Assembly (NCBI GenBank): GCA_017472365.1
Contig: JAFUQN010000107.1
Coordinates: 1 to 37,708 of the forward strand
Source of the DNA: Bacillota bacterium
Lineage (GTDB): Bacteria > Bacillota > Clostridia > Peptostreptococcales > Anaerovoracaceae
DNA: 37,708 nucleotides
Direction: 5' to 3'
Below, piece after piece: positions 24,835-33,660 of this stretch (its first letter is position 1; every line of letters begins with the position of its first letter). The notes beneath the pieces were generated by a model that was not told where the DNA came from, searched no databases, and saw nothing but the letters and a program-made list of their open reading frames with translations. Position numbers and translations under genes: made by a program.

Positions 24835-27468
24835 ATGGCATTGACACCAATGATGAAGCAGTACCTTGAAATCAAAGAAAATTACAAGGACTGCATCTTA
24901 TTCTTCCGCCTGGGAGACTTCTACGAAATGTTCTTTGATGATGCAATCGTAGCTTCCAAGGCTATGGAAGTCACTTTAACAGGTAAAAACTGCGGCGAAG
25001 CGGAACGCGCACCCATGTGCGGCGTTCCTTATCATGCTGCGGACACATATATCGGACGGCTGGTGGAAAAGGGATTTAAGGTCGCGATCTGCGAACAGAT
25101 GGAAGATCCGGCAACTGCCAAAGGCCTGGTGAAGCGCGACGTGATTCGCATCATCACACCTGGTACAGTTCTGAGCCCCACCATGCTGACAGAAAATGAG
25201 AATAACTATCTGGCTTCTCTGTTCATGGCTCCGGAAGGCGCAGGGCTGGCCTACTGTGATATTTCCACTGGAGAATTGTATGCTACGCAAATCAGCGGAC
25301 AGGATATCCAGGAACGGTTATTGAATGAACTGGTCCGTATCAAGGCCAGTGAAATCGTTTTGAATCCTCAGGCCGAGGAATACGATATCTGCGAACAGAT
25401 CAGGATCCACCTGGATACGTATACCGGTTTTCTTGCCGATAGTATCTACGACTTTTCCTCTGCAGAAAAAACCGTCCTGAGTCAGTTCGGAACCGGTTCT
25501 CTGATCGGTTTGGGACTGGACAGTTCTCCTGAGACTGTTCTGGCACTGGGCGCACTTTTGTCCTATTTATTTGAAACGCAGAAACAGGATCTGTCCCATC
25601 TGAGCCGCGTACAGGTTTACGATACCGGACGGCAGATGTCTCTGGATAAAGCGACCATCAAGAATCTGGAACTGACAGAAACACTATTTGAAAAGAAGGT
25701 TCAGGGATCGCTTCTTGGAGTCCTCGATAAGACTCACACGGCCATGGGTTCCAGAAAGATGAAACAGTGGCTGAGAGAACCCCTCAATACGTTGTCTGAC
25801 ATCCAGAATCGCCTTGACGCGGTGGAAACCCTGGTCAATGATGTTCTGACCCGAAACCAGATCAAAGAAGCTCTGAAGAAGATCTACGACCTGGAACGTC
25901 TGTCCGGCCGTGTTGCCTGTGGAAACGCCAACGGAAAGGATCTTGTGGCTCTGAAGAATTCAGTCTATATGCTTCCGGAAATCAAGGCCTGTCTGGCCGA
26001 CGTTTCTGACAGTGCATTACTGGCAGATATGGAACGAAATCTGGACAGCCTGGATGAAATTTACGAAAAGATCGAACGGGCCATTGTGGAAGAACCTCCG
26101 TTCTCTGTCCGTGAAGGCGGTCTGATCAGAGAAGGCTATTCTCAGGAACTGGATGATCTGAAAGCATCTATCCGCGATGGACAGGTTTGGATCGCCGGTC
26201 TGGAAAGCAGTGAACGCGAACGTACAGGAATTAAAAACCTGAAAGTAGGGTTCAATAAAGTCTTTGGATATTATATTGAAGTTACTAAGTCTTATTACGA
26301 CCTGATTCCTGAAAACTATATCAGAAAACAGACTCTGGTCAACTGTGAACGATTTATCACTCCGGAATTGAAGGAAGTAGAGTCCACAGTTCTGAATGCT
26401 GAAGCAAAGATCAACCAAATGGAATACGATCTGTTCTCGGCTCTGCGCCATGAGATCCAGGCCATGATCCCACGAATTCAGAAGACCTCTTCTGTTGTGG
26501 CAGAACTCGATGTTCTGAATTCCTTTGCAGAAGTATCTGCCCGTCTTGGATATGTGAAACCGGAAGTCAACAACAGCCGCGAAATCAAGATTGTCCGTGG
26601 ACGTCATCCGGTCATTGAACAGATGATTTCCGACGGTATGTTCGTTTCGAACGATACGTATCTGAACGGAACAGACAGTTCCATGCTGTTGATCACCGGT
26701 CCTAATATGGCGGGGAAATCCACATATATGCGTCAAACAGCTCTGATCGTCCTCATGGCACAGGCTGGCTGCTTCGTTCCAGCGGATCAGGCATCCATCG
26801 GTCTTGTGGACCGTATTTATACACGAATCGGTGCTTCGGACAACCTCTCCCAGGGACAAAGTACCTTCTTCGTGGAAATGAGTGAACTGGCATACATCCT
26901 GAATACAGCCACGGAAAAATCTTTGGTAATTCTGGATGAAATCGGACGCGGTACCAGTACATATGACGGTTTATCCATTGCCTGGGCGGTCGTGGAACAT
27001 TTGTGTTCGAAACACCACCGGATCCGCACATTGTTCGCTACCCACTATCATGAGCTGACTTCACTGGAAGAGACCATTCCCGGTGTAAAGAATCTCAACG
27101 TCGATGTCAGTGATGAACATGGCAACGTGGTGTTCCTGCACCGCATTGTGGAAGGCAGTGCCAGCCGCAGTTACGGGATCCACGTAGCCCGTCTGGCAGG
27201 TGTTCCCGAGACATTACTGGAAGCAGCAGAGCAGAAACTTTCCAAGCTGGAAAACAATGAAACCATCGATCTGACGGTGGAGGTCGCAAAACCGAAGGCG
27301 AAGAAAGCATCTGTAAAGTCGGAGCCTGCATCGATGCAGGTATCACTTTGGGATTTTGCCGCAAGTCCGGTAATCCAGCGGATCCGCGAACTGAATCTGA
27401 TGGAGATCACTCCGTCAAAAGCTTTTGAAATTCTGGAAGAACTGCAGAAAGAGACGGAAAAATTATGA
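24835..27468 (+). CDS. mutS: DNA mismatch repair protein MutS
   Basis: Recognises mismatches and small loops and recruits MutL. The 877 residues carry the mismatch-reading Phe-x-Glu motif in RLGDFYEMF (near residue 35), connector, lever and clamp domains, and the ATPase with Walker A GPNMAGKST at 622-630 and Walker B LVILDEIGRGTSTYDG. A C-terminal tail follows, including SLWDF-type sequence that could contact the sliding clamp (inference). ATG 24835 has GTGAGGGA upstream. Its stop overlaps the mutL start by 4 bases. MutS itself is intact, in contrast to mutL. Confidence 0.97.
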   Translation: MALTPMMKQYLEIKENYKDCILFFRLGDFYEMFFDDAIVASKAMEVTLTGKNCGEAERAPMCGVPYHAADTYIGRLVEKGFKVAICEQMEDPATAKGLVKRDVIRIITPGTVLSPTMLTENENNYLASLFMAPEGAGLAYCDISTGELYATQISGQDIQERLLNELVRIKASEIVLNPQAEEYDICEQIRIHLDTYTGFLADSIYDFSSAEKTVLSQFGTGSLIGLGLDSSPETVLALGALLSYLFETQKQDLSHLSRVQVYDTGRQMSLDKATIKNLELTETLFEKKVQGSLLGVLDKTHTAMGSRKMKQWLREPLNTLSDIQNRLDAVETLVNDVLTRNQIKEALKKIYDLERLSGRVACGNANGKDLVALKNSVYMLPEIKACLADVSDSALLADMERNLDSLDEIYEKIERAIVEEPPFSVREGGLIREGYSQELDDLKASIRDGQVWIAGLESSERERTGIKNLKVGFNKVFGYYIEVTKSYYDLIPENYIRKQTLVNCERFITPELKEVESTVLNAEAKINQMEYDLFSALRHEIQAMIPRIQKTSSVVAELDVLNSFAEVSARLGYVKPEVNNSREIKIVRGRHPVIEQMISDGMFVSNDTYLNGTDSSMLLITGPNMAGKSTYMRQTALIVLMAQAGCFVPADQASIGLVDRIYTRIGASDNLSQGQSTFFVEMSELAYILNTATEKSLVILDEIGRGTSTYDGLSIAWAVVEHLCSKHHRIRTLFATHYHELTSLEETIPGVKNLNVDVSDEHGNVVFLHRIVEGSASRSYGIHVARLAGVPETLLEAAEQKLSKLENNETIDLTVEVAKPKAKKASVKSEPASMQVSLWDFAASPVIQRIRELNLMEITPSKAFEILEELQKETEKL

Positions 27469-28544
27469 GTGAAATGATGCTTCCGCAAATTCATGCGTTA
27501 CCGAAACATGTGTCGGATAAGATTGCTGCCGGCGAAGTCGTTGACCGTCCGCTTTCTATTGTCAAGGAGCTGATGGAAAACGCCATCGACGCCGGAGCAT
27601 CCTTCATCACTGTGGAAATTAAAAATGGGGGAAAAAGCTATATCCGCGTTACTGACGACGGTTGTGGAATCGCCAAGGATCAGGTGATGCTGGCTTTCCA
27701 GCGTCATGCTACCTCTAAAATCGAAACGGCCGATGATCTGGATACGATCAATACGTTAGGATTCCGCGGAGAAGCACTTGCCAGCATTGCAGCTGTTTCT
27801 CAAGTGGAAATGATCACTAAGCCGGCTTCTGCAAAGGCCGGTGTTAAAGTGCGCCTTCAGGGCGGTGAAGTCATGGAACAAACAGATACCGGTTGTCCCG
27901 ACGGTACGACCATCATCGTCACCAGTCTGTTTTACAATACCCCGGCCCGGTTGAAGTTCCTGAAAGGGGATAATACGGAAAGTTCTCTGATTATCGATTT
28001 CGTATCGAAGATGGCTTTGGCATATTCGAAACTGCGGATCCGCATGATCAATAACGGAAATATCCTTTTCAATACTCCCGGTGGCGGACAGATTTATAAT
28101 AACATCCTGACCATTTATAGTAAGGAAACCGGTCAGAAACTTCTTCCGGTCTCCGCTGACAACGGCTCGATGTTCCTGGAAGGATATGTGTCGGATCCCT
28201 CCTATAGTAAGACTAACCGGAAACAGCAGATTTTCTTTGTCAACGGTCGTTATATTTCCAGTCGTATGATGGAAAAAGCCATTTCCATGGCTTATAAAGA
28301 CAAGCTATTTGAAGGAAGATATCCCGTAGCATATTTATTTTTATACGTAAATCCGGAAACGCTGGATGTCAACATTCATCCTAATAAAAAGGAAGTCCGT
28401 TTTGACGATGAACTGGCGGTTTTGGATTTCGTACACTCCACGCTGCGCGACCGTTTAAACACAAAGCAGGCGATCCCGGAAGTCAAGGCGGAAAAGCTAT
28501 TTTCACGACCTCAGACAAAAGAAGAGCGCGTCGAAGAACAGTGA
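27465..28544 (+). CDS. mutL: MutL, N-terminal ATPase part (ends at in-frame TGA)
   Basis: GHKL ATPase half of mismatch-repair MutL, 359 residues. Bergerat-fold motifs are all present: ELMENAIDAGAS, VTDDGCGIA, ATSKI and LGFRGEALASIAAVS, followed by the transducer domain (QIFFVNGRYISS, HPNKKEVRF). The frame stops at TGA 28542-28544, codon 360, and continues in the same frame without any shift into the rest of MutL (to 29459). The stop lies in the expected disordered linker, so both globular domains are whole. ATG 27465 overlaps mutS. Possible causes are a CGA-to-TGA nonsense change, a read error, read-through, or split subunits. The other genes here use TGA as a real stop. Confidence 0.9.
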   Translation: MSEMMLPQIHALPKHVSDKIAAGEVVDRPLSIVKELMENAIDAGASFITVEIKNGGKSYIRVTDDGCGIAKDQVMLAFQRHATSKIETADDLDTINTLGFRGEALASIAAVSQVEMITKPASAKAGVKVRLQGGEVMEQTDTGCPDGTTIIVTSLFYNTPARLKFLKGDNTESSLIIDFVSKMALAYSKLRIRMINNGNILFNTPGGGQIYNNILTIYSKETGQKLLPVSADNGSMFLEGYVSDPSYSKTNRKQQIFFVNGRYISSRMMEKAISMAYKDKLFEGRYPVAYLFLYVNPETLDVNIHPNKKEVRFDDELAVLDFVHSTLRDRLNTKQAIPEVKAEKLFSRPQTKEERVEEQ

Positions 28545-28562
28545 AAACAAACGCAGATCAGT

Positions 28563-29459
28563 TTGAACGATTCCGTGGCGGATACTCCGCACGTATTAAA
28601 ACCGGAAGGCATGAAGGTATCTGCAACAGTATCTAAGGCAACTCCAGCTGTAAAACCTTCTGCACCACAGCGTCCGAAAGAAACTACAACCTTGGATCGT
28701 CCTTCAACAACGCAGAAACCTGTGGAAAAAGAGGATGAGGTTGACATAAAAACGTTATTGAAAACAATGCGTCAACAACAGAAAGAAGAAGAACGTCCTG
28801 CCGTTGCAAATGTAGTGAAAGAAGAACCGGCGCCATACACTGCACCGCCGAAGGCGGTTGCCGCGGAACCAGTGATCCGTATGGATTTCACAAAGCTTCA
28901 GGTTACCGGAACGCTGTTCAACACCTATATTACAGCAACAGACGGACAGTTCTTTTATCTGATTGATCAGCATGCAGCTCACGAACGTGTTTTCTACGAA
29001 CAGCTGCTGGCCCAATACCAAATGGAAGAGAAGCCGGCACAGCTGCTGATGATTCCTGTTGTGAAAGAAGTGACGCCTGCGATTCAGGCACTTGCGGAAC
29101 AATGGCTCGATGTACTGCGCGGTTACGGTTTTACCGTAGAAGAGTTTGGGCAGCGGTCTTATGTCGTCAAAGCAATTCCGATGATGATGGAACAAAGCGA
29201 AGCTGCCGATTTCCTCGATTATTTCTTTGACAATATTGAAGAAGGTTTTCGTGTGAAAGATCAGAAGCGCATTGATCAGATCATTATGCGTTCCTGTAAA
29301 CAGGCTGTCAAAGCGAACGATGTGTTAAAACCAGAGGAAATCACCGGATTGCTGCGCCAGCTTTCCACCATGGAGAATCCGTTCTCCTGTCCTCATGGAC
29401 GTCCCACATTTATTAAGTTTTCAAAGTATGAAATCGAAAAGATGTTCAAACGAGTATGA
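28563..29459 (+). CDS. mutL: MutL, linker and C-terminal endonuclease part
   Basis: Continuation of mutL in the same frame after the TGA at 28542-28544. It holds a low-complexity linker rich in Pro, Lys, Thr and Glu (to about 28870) and the dimerisation/endonuclease domain with DQHAAHERVFYE, which fits the DQHA(x)2E(x)4E metal motif of nicking MutL proteins. Near the C-terminus are SCKQAVKAND and CPHGRPT, also conserved in that class. Given coordinates start at TTG 28563, the first start-like codon after the stop; there is no Shine-Dalgarno before it, and the next ATG (28611) has GGAAGG too close. Independent translation therefore looks poor unless ribosomes reinitiate. Its stop overlaps miaA by 4 bases. 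The domain shows no decay, so any disruption is recent or tolerated. Confidence 0.8.
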   Translation: MNDSVADTPHVLKPEGMKVSATVSKATPAVKPSAPQRPKETTTLDRPSTTQKPVEKEDEVDIKTLLKTMRQQQKEEERPAVANVVKEEPAPYTAPPKAVAAEPVIRMDFTKLQVTGTLFNTYITATDGQFFYLIDQHAAHERVFYEQLLAQYQMEEKPAQLLMIPVVKEVTPAIQALAEQWLDVLRGYGFTVEEFGQRSYVVKAIPMMMEQSEAADFLDYFFDNIEEGFRVKDQKRIDQIIMRSCKQAVKANDVLKPEEITGLLRQLSTMENPFSCPHGRPTFIKFSKYEIEKMFKRV

Positions 29460-30397
29460 GAAGAAAGATTGTAATCGTGGCCGGTCCTACGGCCGTTGGA
29501 AAAACAGAAGCTGCGATCCGGCTGGCTAACCACTTCGGCGGTGAAATCATTTCTGCGGATTCGATGCAGATCTATAAATATATGGATATCGGCAGCGCTA
29601 AGCCCACGCCGGAAGAACAGGCCAGAGCTGAACATCATCTCGTGGATGTGATCGATCCTGCCAGACCGTTCTCGGTGGCTGAATATCAACCCATGGCAAA
29701 GTCTGCCATTGAAGACGTGTTTTCCCGGGGAAAGCTTCCGATCATTTCCGGCGGTACCGGTCTCTATGTCAACTCTCTGATTTATGACATGGACTTCTCC
29801 AGCCCTCCCGGCGATCAGGCATATCGCAGAGAATTGGAGGAACTGGCGAAGAACGAAGGAAGTGAAGTTCTGCATAAAATGCTGGCTGAAAAAGATCCCC
29901 CAGCAGCGGAACGGATCCATCCGAATAACGAGAAAAAAATCATCCGTGCTTTGGAAATTCTTCATGAAGGTCAGGACCGCGTCAAAGAGTTTTCTGAATC
30001 CTTCCAGCCTACAAAGGATTATGACGTGATTTTGATCGGCCTGGAGCGCGACAGAGCAGAGCTTTATGACAGAATCAACCGACGCGTAGATGTGCTGATG
30101 GAGGCAGGACTGGTGGACGAAGTAACGCGTTTACTGGATATGGGGCTGTTAGAAGCTCATATTTCCATGAAAGGTATCGGCTACAAAGAAATCATAGGTC
30201 ATCTTCACGGAGATTATGATTTAAGTACTGCTGTTGACCTTGTCAAGAAAAACACACGCCATTACGCGAAACGTCAGCTGACCTGGTTTAAACGATATGA
30301 TGAAATGAAATGGTTCCGGTTCTCGGAAGATATATCTGCAGAACGGAACTTAGAACCTGTGTTCGCTTATGTACAGGAGGAATTATCACGTGAGTGA
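29456..30397 (+). CDS. miaA: tRNA dimethylallyltransferase
   Basis: Transfers dimethylallyl from DMAPP to A37 of tRNAs reading UNN codons. The 313 residues contain the P-loop GPTAVGKT at 10-17, the DSMQIYKYMDIGSAKPT motif and the IISGGTGLYVNSLIYD segment, with the C-terminal YAKRQLTWFKR typical of the family. ATG 29456 overlaps the mutL stop by 4 bases. The order mutS-mutL-miaA is common in Bacillota; the hfq gene often found next is not seen, and a recombinase gene overlaps its end by 8 bases instead. Confidence 0.96.
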   Translation: MRRKIVIVAGPTAVGKTEAAIRLANHFGGEIISADSMQIYKYMDIGSAKPTPEEQARAEHHLVDVIDPARPFSVAEYQPMAKSAIEDVFSRGKLPIISGGTGLYVNSLIYDMDFSSPPGDQAYRRELEELAKNEGSEVLHKMLAEKDPPAAERIHPNNEKKIIRALEILHEGQDRVKEFSESFQPTKDYDVILIGLERDRAELYDRINRRVDVLMEAGLVDEVTRLLDMGLLEAHISMKGIGYKEIIGHLHGDYDLSTAVDLVKKNTRHYAKRQLTWFKRYDEMKWFRFSEDISAERNLEPVFAYVQEELSRE

Positions 30398-31541
30398 TGG
30401 AGATAAGAAACAACTTCATATTCACAATAAAAGCGATAAGCCGGATAATGTGGTCATGAAAGAGAATCAGATCATCGAGGACTGTGAAACGCTCCAAAAG
30501 CAGCTTCCTTCCTGGATGAGAGGTTATTTTTCCTACCTTCGCGGAAATCTGCTTCCGATGTCGCGCCGGGGATATCTTCAGGATATTCGTTTTTTCTGTC
30601 AGTATCTTATCGATGAAACGGATCTGACAAATGCGGAATCTACGCGGGATATCAAAGAATCGGAGTTTCGTGAAATCACTGCTGTCGATGTCAATCTGTT
30701 TTTGGATTATTGCCGCCGGTACAAAAAAGAGACGGATAAAGCGATTTACGTTTACGAAAATGCCAACAAATCGCTGGCACGAAAACGTTCTTCGGTGTCT
30801 GTTCTTTTTAAATATTTATACCGCAGCGGAATTATCGAAAAAAACATTACCGACGGGTTCGATCCAATCCGTCTACCGAAACCCGGCGAACGTCAGATCA
30901 AAGCATTGCAGGATGATGAAGTCATGCGGATGTTAGATGCGGTTACCACCGGAGAAGGGCTGACGAAGCACGAACGAACCTATTGGGAAAAAACAAAATA
31001 CCGTGATAAATGCATTCTCATGTACTTTGTCACATATGGACTCCGACTGTCAGAACTGCAGCAACTGAATGTCAGTTCTTTCAATTTCTCCCGCGGCGAA
31101 TTCCTGATTTACCGGAAGAGGGGAAAAGAGTCCACAATGCCTCTGAATAAGACCACCATCAAGGCCTTACAGGATTATCTGGATCTAGAACGTCCCACAG
31201 ACGATTCTCTGGAAGAAGAACACAAAGATGCACTGTTTCTTTCTCTTCAGGGAAAGCGCATGACGGAACGGCAGATCCGTGAACTGGTGAAGAAGTATAC
31301 GTCCATTTGTATGGATACGACCCGAAGAAACGGGTACAGCCCTCACAAACTGAGAGCAACCGCAGCCACATCTCTGATTGGCCGTGGAAACGATATTTAC
31401 GACGTACAGGTTCTTCTGGATCACGACAACGTGACCACAACGCAGCTGTATGCCGCACATAAACTCAATACAAAACGAGATCTGATCAAGAGCTTCGAAT
31501 GGGGTGACGATCTGGAAGAATATCTCGATGAAGAAGAATAA
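30390..31541 (+). CDS. Tyrosine recombinase (XerC/XerD-like)
   Basis: Site-specific recombinase of the phage-integrase family, 383 residues. An N-terminal SAM-like core-binding domain (about 40-165) precedes the catalytic domain, whose key residues are all visible: R219 (YGLRLSEL), H319 and R322 (SPHKLRATAATSL), H345 (LLDHDN) and nucleophile Y354 (QLYAAH). The C-terminus is strongly acidic. GTG 30390 is chosen because AGGAGG lies at 30375-30380 within the end of miaA; the ATG at 30369 precedes that site. The 8-base overlap with miaA suggests coupling. No excisionase, att repeats or cargo are nearby, so it looks like a resident chromosomal recombinase, possibly for dimer resolution, and not a mobile element. 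Which Xer protein it is cannot be told. Confidence 0.88.
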   Translation: MSDGDKKQLHIHNKSDKPDNVVMKENQIIEDCETLQKQLPSWMRGYFSYLRGNLLPMSRRGYLQDIRFFCQYLIDETDLTNAESTRDIKESEFREITAVDVNLFLDYCRRYKKETDKAIYVYENANKSLARKRSSVSVLFKYLYRSGIIEKNITDGFDPIRLPKPGERQIKALQDDEVMRMLDAVTTGEGLTKHERTYWEKTKYRDKCILMYFVTYGLRLSELQQLNVSSFNFSRGEFLIYRKRGKESTMPLNKTTIKALQDYLDLERPTDDSLEEEHKDALFLSLQGKRMTERQIRELVKKYTSICMDTTRRNGYSPHKLRATAATSLIGRGNDIYDVQVLLDHDNVTTTQLYAAHKLNTKRDLIKSFEWGDDLEEYLDEEE

Positions 31542-31567
31542 ATCTTAACATAAGGAGTATGATACCA

Positions 31568-32863
31568 ATGCAGAAGAATACTTACACATTATTGAACGAA
31601 TCCCTGGGTATTGATACCAAAGTCCTGGACGTGATCGATCAGGCTGAAAAGGAAGTCCAGCCCATCTTTGAAGAGCTGGACGACATTATGGCATATAACC
31701 AGTACAAGATCCTGACTGCGTTCCAGGAACACAGAATCCGCGACGTCCACTTCCGCTGGACCACCGGTTATGGTTATGACGATCCCGGCCGCATGGCGAT
31801 GGAAAAGATGTATGCAACCATTTTCAAAACGGAAGCTGCCCTGTGCAGACCCACCATTGTAAATGGAACACACGCATTAAGCATCACCTTAATGGGTATT
31901 TTACGTCCCGGAGATGAACTGATCTACTGTACCGGTAAGCCTTATGATACTCTGGAAGAAGTCATCGGTATCCGCGGAGAGGCCGGAAACGGTTCTCTGC
32001 GCGATTACGGTGTAACGTATAAGCAGGTAGAACTGAAGGAAGACGGTTCCATCGATATCGAAGCTGTTAAAGCAGCCATCGGTCCCAAGACCAGAATGAT
32101 GACCGTACAGAGAGCTACAGGCTACGGATGGAGAAAAGCAATCACCATTCCTCAGATCGAAGAATGGGCAGCAGCTGTTAAAAGCGTAAATCCTGATATC
32201 ATCTGTATGGTAGATAACTGCTACGGTGAATTCCTGGACACCAAGGAACCCACCGAAGTCGGTGCAGACATTATCGCAGGATCTCTGATCAAGAATCCCG
32301 GTGGCGGTCTGGCTCTGACTGGGGGATATGTTGCCGGTCGTGAAGATCTGGTAGAAAAGATCTCCTACCGTATGACTTGTCCCGGTATCGGCGGCGAATG
32401 TGGTCTGATGTTCGACCAGGCAAGAACCATGTTCCAGGGTCTGTTTATTGCTCCTAAGACTGTAAATGGAGCTGTCAAAGGCTCCGTTCTGTGCGCTCAG
32501 GTATTTAAGAATCTGGGCTACAACGTTCTGCCTCAGCCTGCTGACAAGAGAAGCGATATCATCGAAGCGATTCAGCTGGGAAGCCCGGAAGCAGTCATCG
32601 CGTTCTGCGAAGGAATCCAGGCTGCTGCTCCCATCGACTCTGACGTAACACCCGTTCCCTGGGATATGCCGGGATACGGTGATCCGGTCATCATGGCAGC
32701 CGGCGCATTCATTCAGGGTTCTTCCATTGAATTGTCTGCCGATGCGCCCATCCGTCCGCCTTACAACGTATACTTCCAGGGCGGTCTGACCTACGAACAC
32801 TCCAAGTTTGGTGTCATCAAGGCGCTGCAGGCTCTGTACGACAAGCATCTGGTGGAACTGTAG
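31568..32863 (+). CDS. PLP-dependent enzyme, methionine gamma-lyase/YnbB (aluminium resistance) family
   Basis: Fold-type I PLP enzyme of the Cys/Met metabolism superfamily, in the group called methionine gamma-lyase family or aluminium resistance protein (B. subtilis YnbB). The 431 residues show a cofactor-binding VNGTHALSI near 97 and the likely Schiff-base lysine K242 in AGSLIKNPGGGLA. A glycine-rich TCPGIGGECGL and a C-terminal RPPYNVYFQGGLTYEHSKFGV, strongly conserved in this family, follow. The substrate is not established. ATG 31568 is preferred because GGAG (31554-31557) ends 10 bases before it; ATG 31559 lies only one base after. In B. subtilis ynbB also lies downstream of miaA, before glnR, which is absent here. 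Confidence 0.88.
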   Translation: MQKNTYTLLNESLGIDTKVLDVIDQAEKEVQPIFEELDDIMAYNQYKILTAFQEHRIRDVHFRWTTGYGYDDPGRMAMEKMYATIFKTEAALCRPTIVNGTHALSITLMGILRPGDELIYCTGKPYDTLEEVIGIRGEAGNGSLRDYGVTYKQVELKEDGSIDIEAVKAAIGPKTRMMTVQRATGYGWRKAITIPQIEEWAAAVKSVNPDIICMVDNCYGEFLDTKEPTEVGADIIAGSLIKNPGGGLALTGGYVAGREDLVEKISYRMTCPGIGGECGLMFDQARTMFQGLFIAPKTVNGAVKGSVLCAQVFKNLGYNVLPQPADKRSDIIEAIQLGSPEAVIAFCEGIQAAAPIDSDVTPVPWDMPGYGDPVIMAAGAFIQGSSIELSADAPIRPPYNVYFQGGLTYEHSKFGVIKALQALYDKHLVEL

Positions 32864-32882
32864 TTTCATCTTTATATTCCGG

Positions 32883-32914
32883 CAAACCGCCCCTGCGGGC
32901 GGTTGCTTATTTTC
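32883..32914 (+). terminator. Intrinsic terminator after the YnbB-like gene
   Basis: GC-rich 8-bp stem AACCGCCC (32885-32892)/GGGCGGTT (32897-32904) with CTGC loop, followed by GCTTATTTTC. The T-tract is short but the stem is strong. Confidence 0.75.
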
Positions 32915-32948
32915 AGCGTTCCTGGAAAAGAAAGGAGAGGGGAGTTCT

Positions 32949-33659
32949 ATGGTAAGAAAGAAACAAGCGGTTTTTGCCATTGCAAAACTGATGCTTTTAC
33001 TTCTGATTGTTGTCGGAATTCCTCTGTCCGTCTATCTGAACCATCCAGAAATCCTGGATCACTTTCGAAGTCTTGAAGCTTTGAATGCATTTCTTGATCG
33101 TTACAAGACAGCAGGGATCTTCGTATATCTGCTTCTGCAGGTCATCCAGATCCTGATTCCTGTGATTCCGGGTCAGGCGCTTCAGCTTGCGGCGGGATAC
33201 ATGTACTATTTCTTCGCGGGTCTTGGACTGACTCTGCTTGGAATCGCACTCGGCACTGTCGTTTCTTTTACTCTGGCCCGCGTTCTGGGACATGATGCCA
33301 TGGTGTTGATATTCGGAGCTGAAAAAATGAACGAATATGTGATCCACTTGAACAGTAAGCGCGCATATATGGTCATTTTTTTACTATATTTGATGCCCGG
33401 ATTTCCAAAAGATTTTATCTGCTTTGCTGCAGGCGTGTCGGAAATTCGTTTGATCCCGTTTCTAGTATTGTCTCTGATCGGTCGTACTCCGGCCCTGACT
33501 TTATCGCTTCTGATCGGGAAAATGACGCGAATTGGTTCGTATACCGGAGCAATCATCGTCTGTGTCATTGCCGCAGTCTTGTTTCTGCTTTGCATTGTGA
33601 AAAGAAAAGCGGTTATGGATTTTTCTGACCGCCTGTATGAAAAATTATCGAAAGAGTAG
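32949..33659 (+). CDS. TVP38/TMEM64 family membrane protein
   Basis: Polytopic membrane protein of the TVP38/TMEM64 (VTT/DedA-related) family, 236 residues. After a basic start and a first helix (about 8-28), a re-entrant/SNARE-associated core includes IPGQALQLAAGYMYYFFAG and GIALGTVVSFTLARVLG near residues 75-115. Then come LMPGFPKDFICFAAG (150-165) and further helices. Related DedA-family proteins take part in lipid-carrier or phospholipid movement across the membrane; the role of this one is unknown. ATG 32949 has GGAGAGGGGAG upstream; longer in-frame starts lie in the terminator and previous gene. It is followed within 1 base by the NdpA-like gene, suggesting co-transcription. Confidence 0.88.
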   Translation: MVRKKQAVFAIAKLMLLLLIVVGIPLSVYLNHPEILDHFRSLEALNAFLDRYKTAGIFVYLLLQVIQILIPVIPGQALQLAAGYMYYFFAGLGLTLLGIALGTVVSFTLARVLGHDAMVLIFGAEKMNEYVIHLNSKRAYMVIFLLYLMPGFPKDFICFAAGVSEIRLIPFLVLSLIGRTPALTLSLLIGKMTRIGSYTGAIIVCVIAAVLFLLCIVKRKAVMDFSDRLYEKLSKE

Positions 33660-33660
33660 T

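Noticed and set aside
26017-26859. 280-residue - strand open frame inside mutS
   Set aside because: Shadow of mutS; no recognisable domain and no start signals.
28542-28544. TGA read as Trp (altered genetic code)
   Set aside because: TGA is the normal terminal codon of spoIIIAA, xseA, mutS, miaA and others here, and Trp is encoded by TGG throughout.
30390-31541. Recombinase as a prophage or integrative-element integrase
   Set aside because: Neighbours are core genes on both sides, with no att-like repeats, excisionase or phage genes.
31901-32980. 359-residue open frame on the - strand
   Set aside because: Antisense to the clearly coding PLP-enzyme gene; long antisense frames arise from the codon bias here. 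No motifs.
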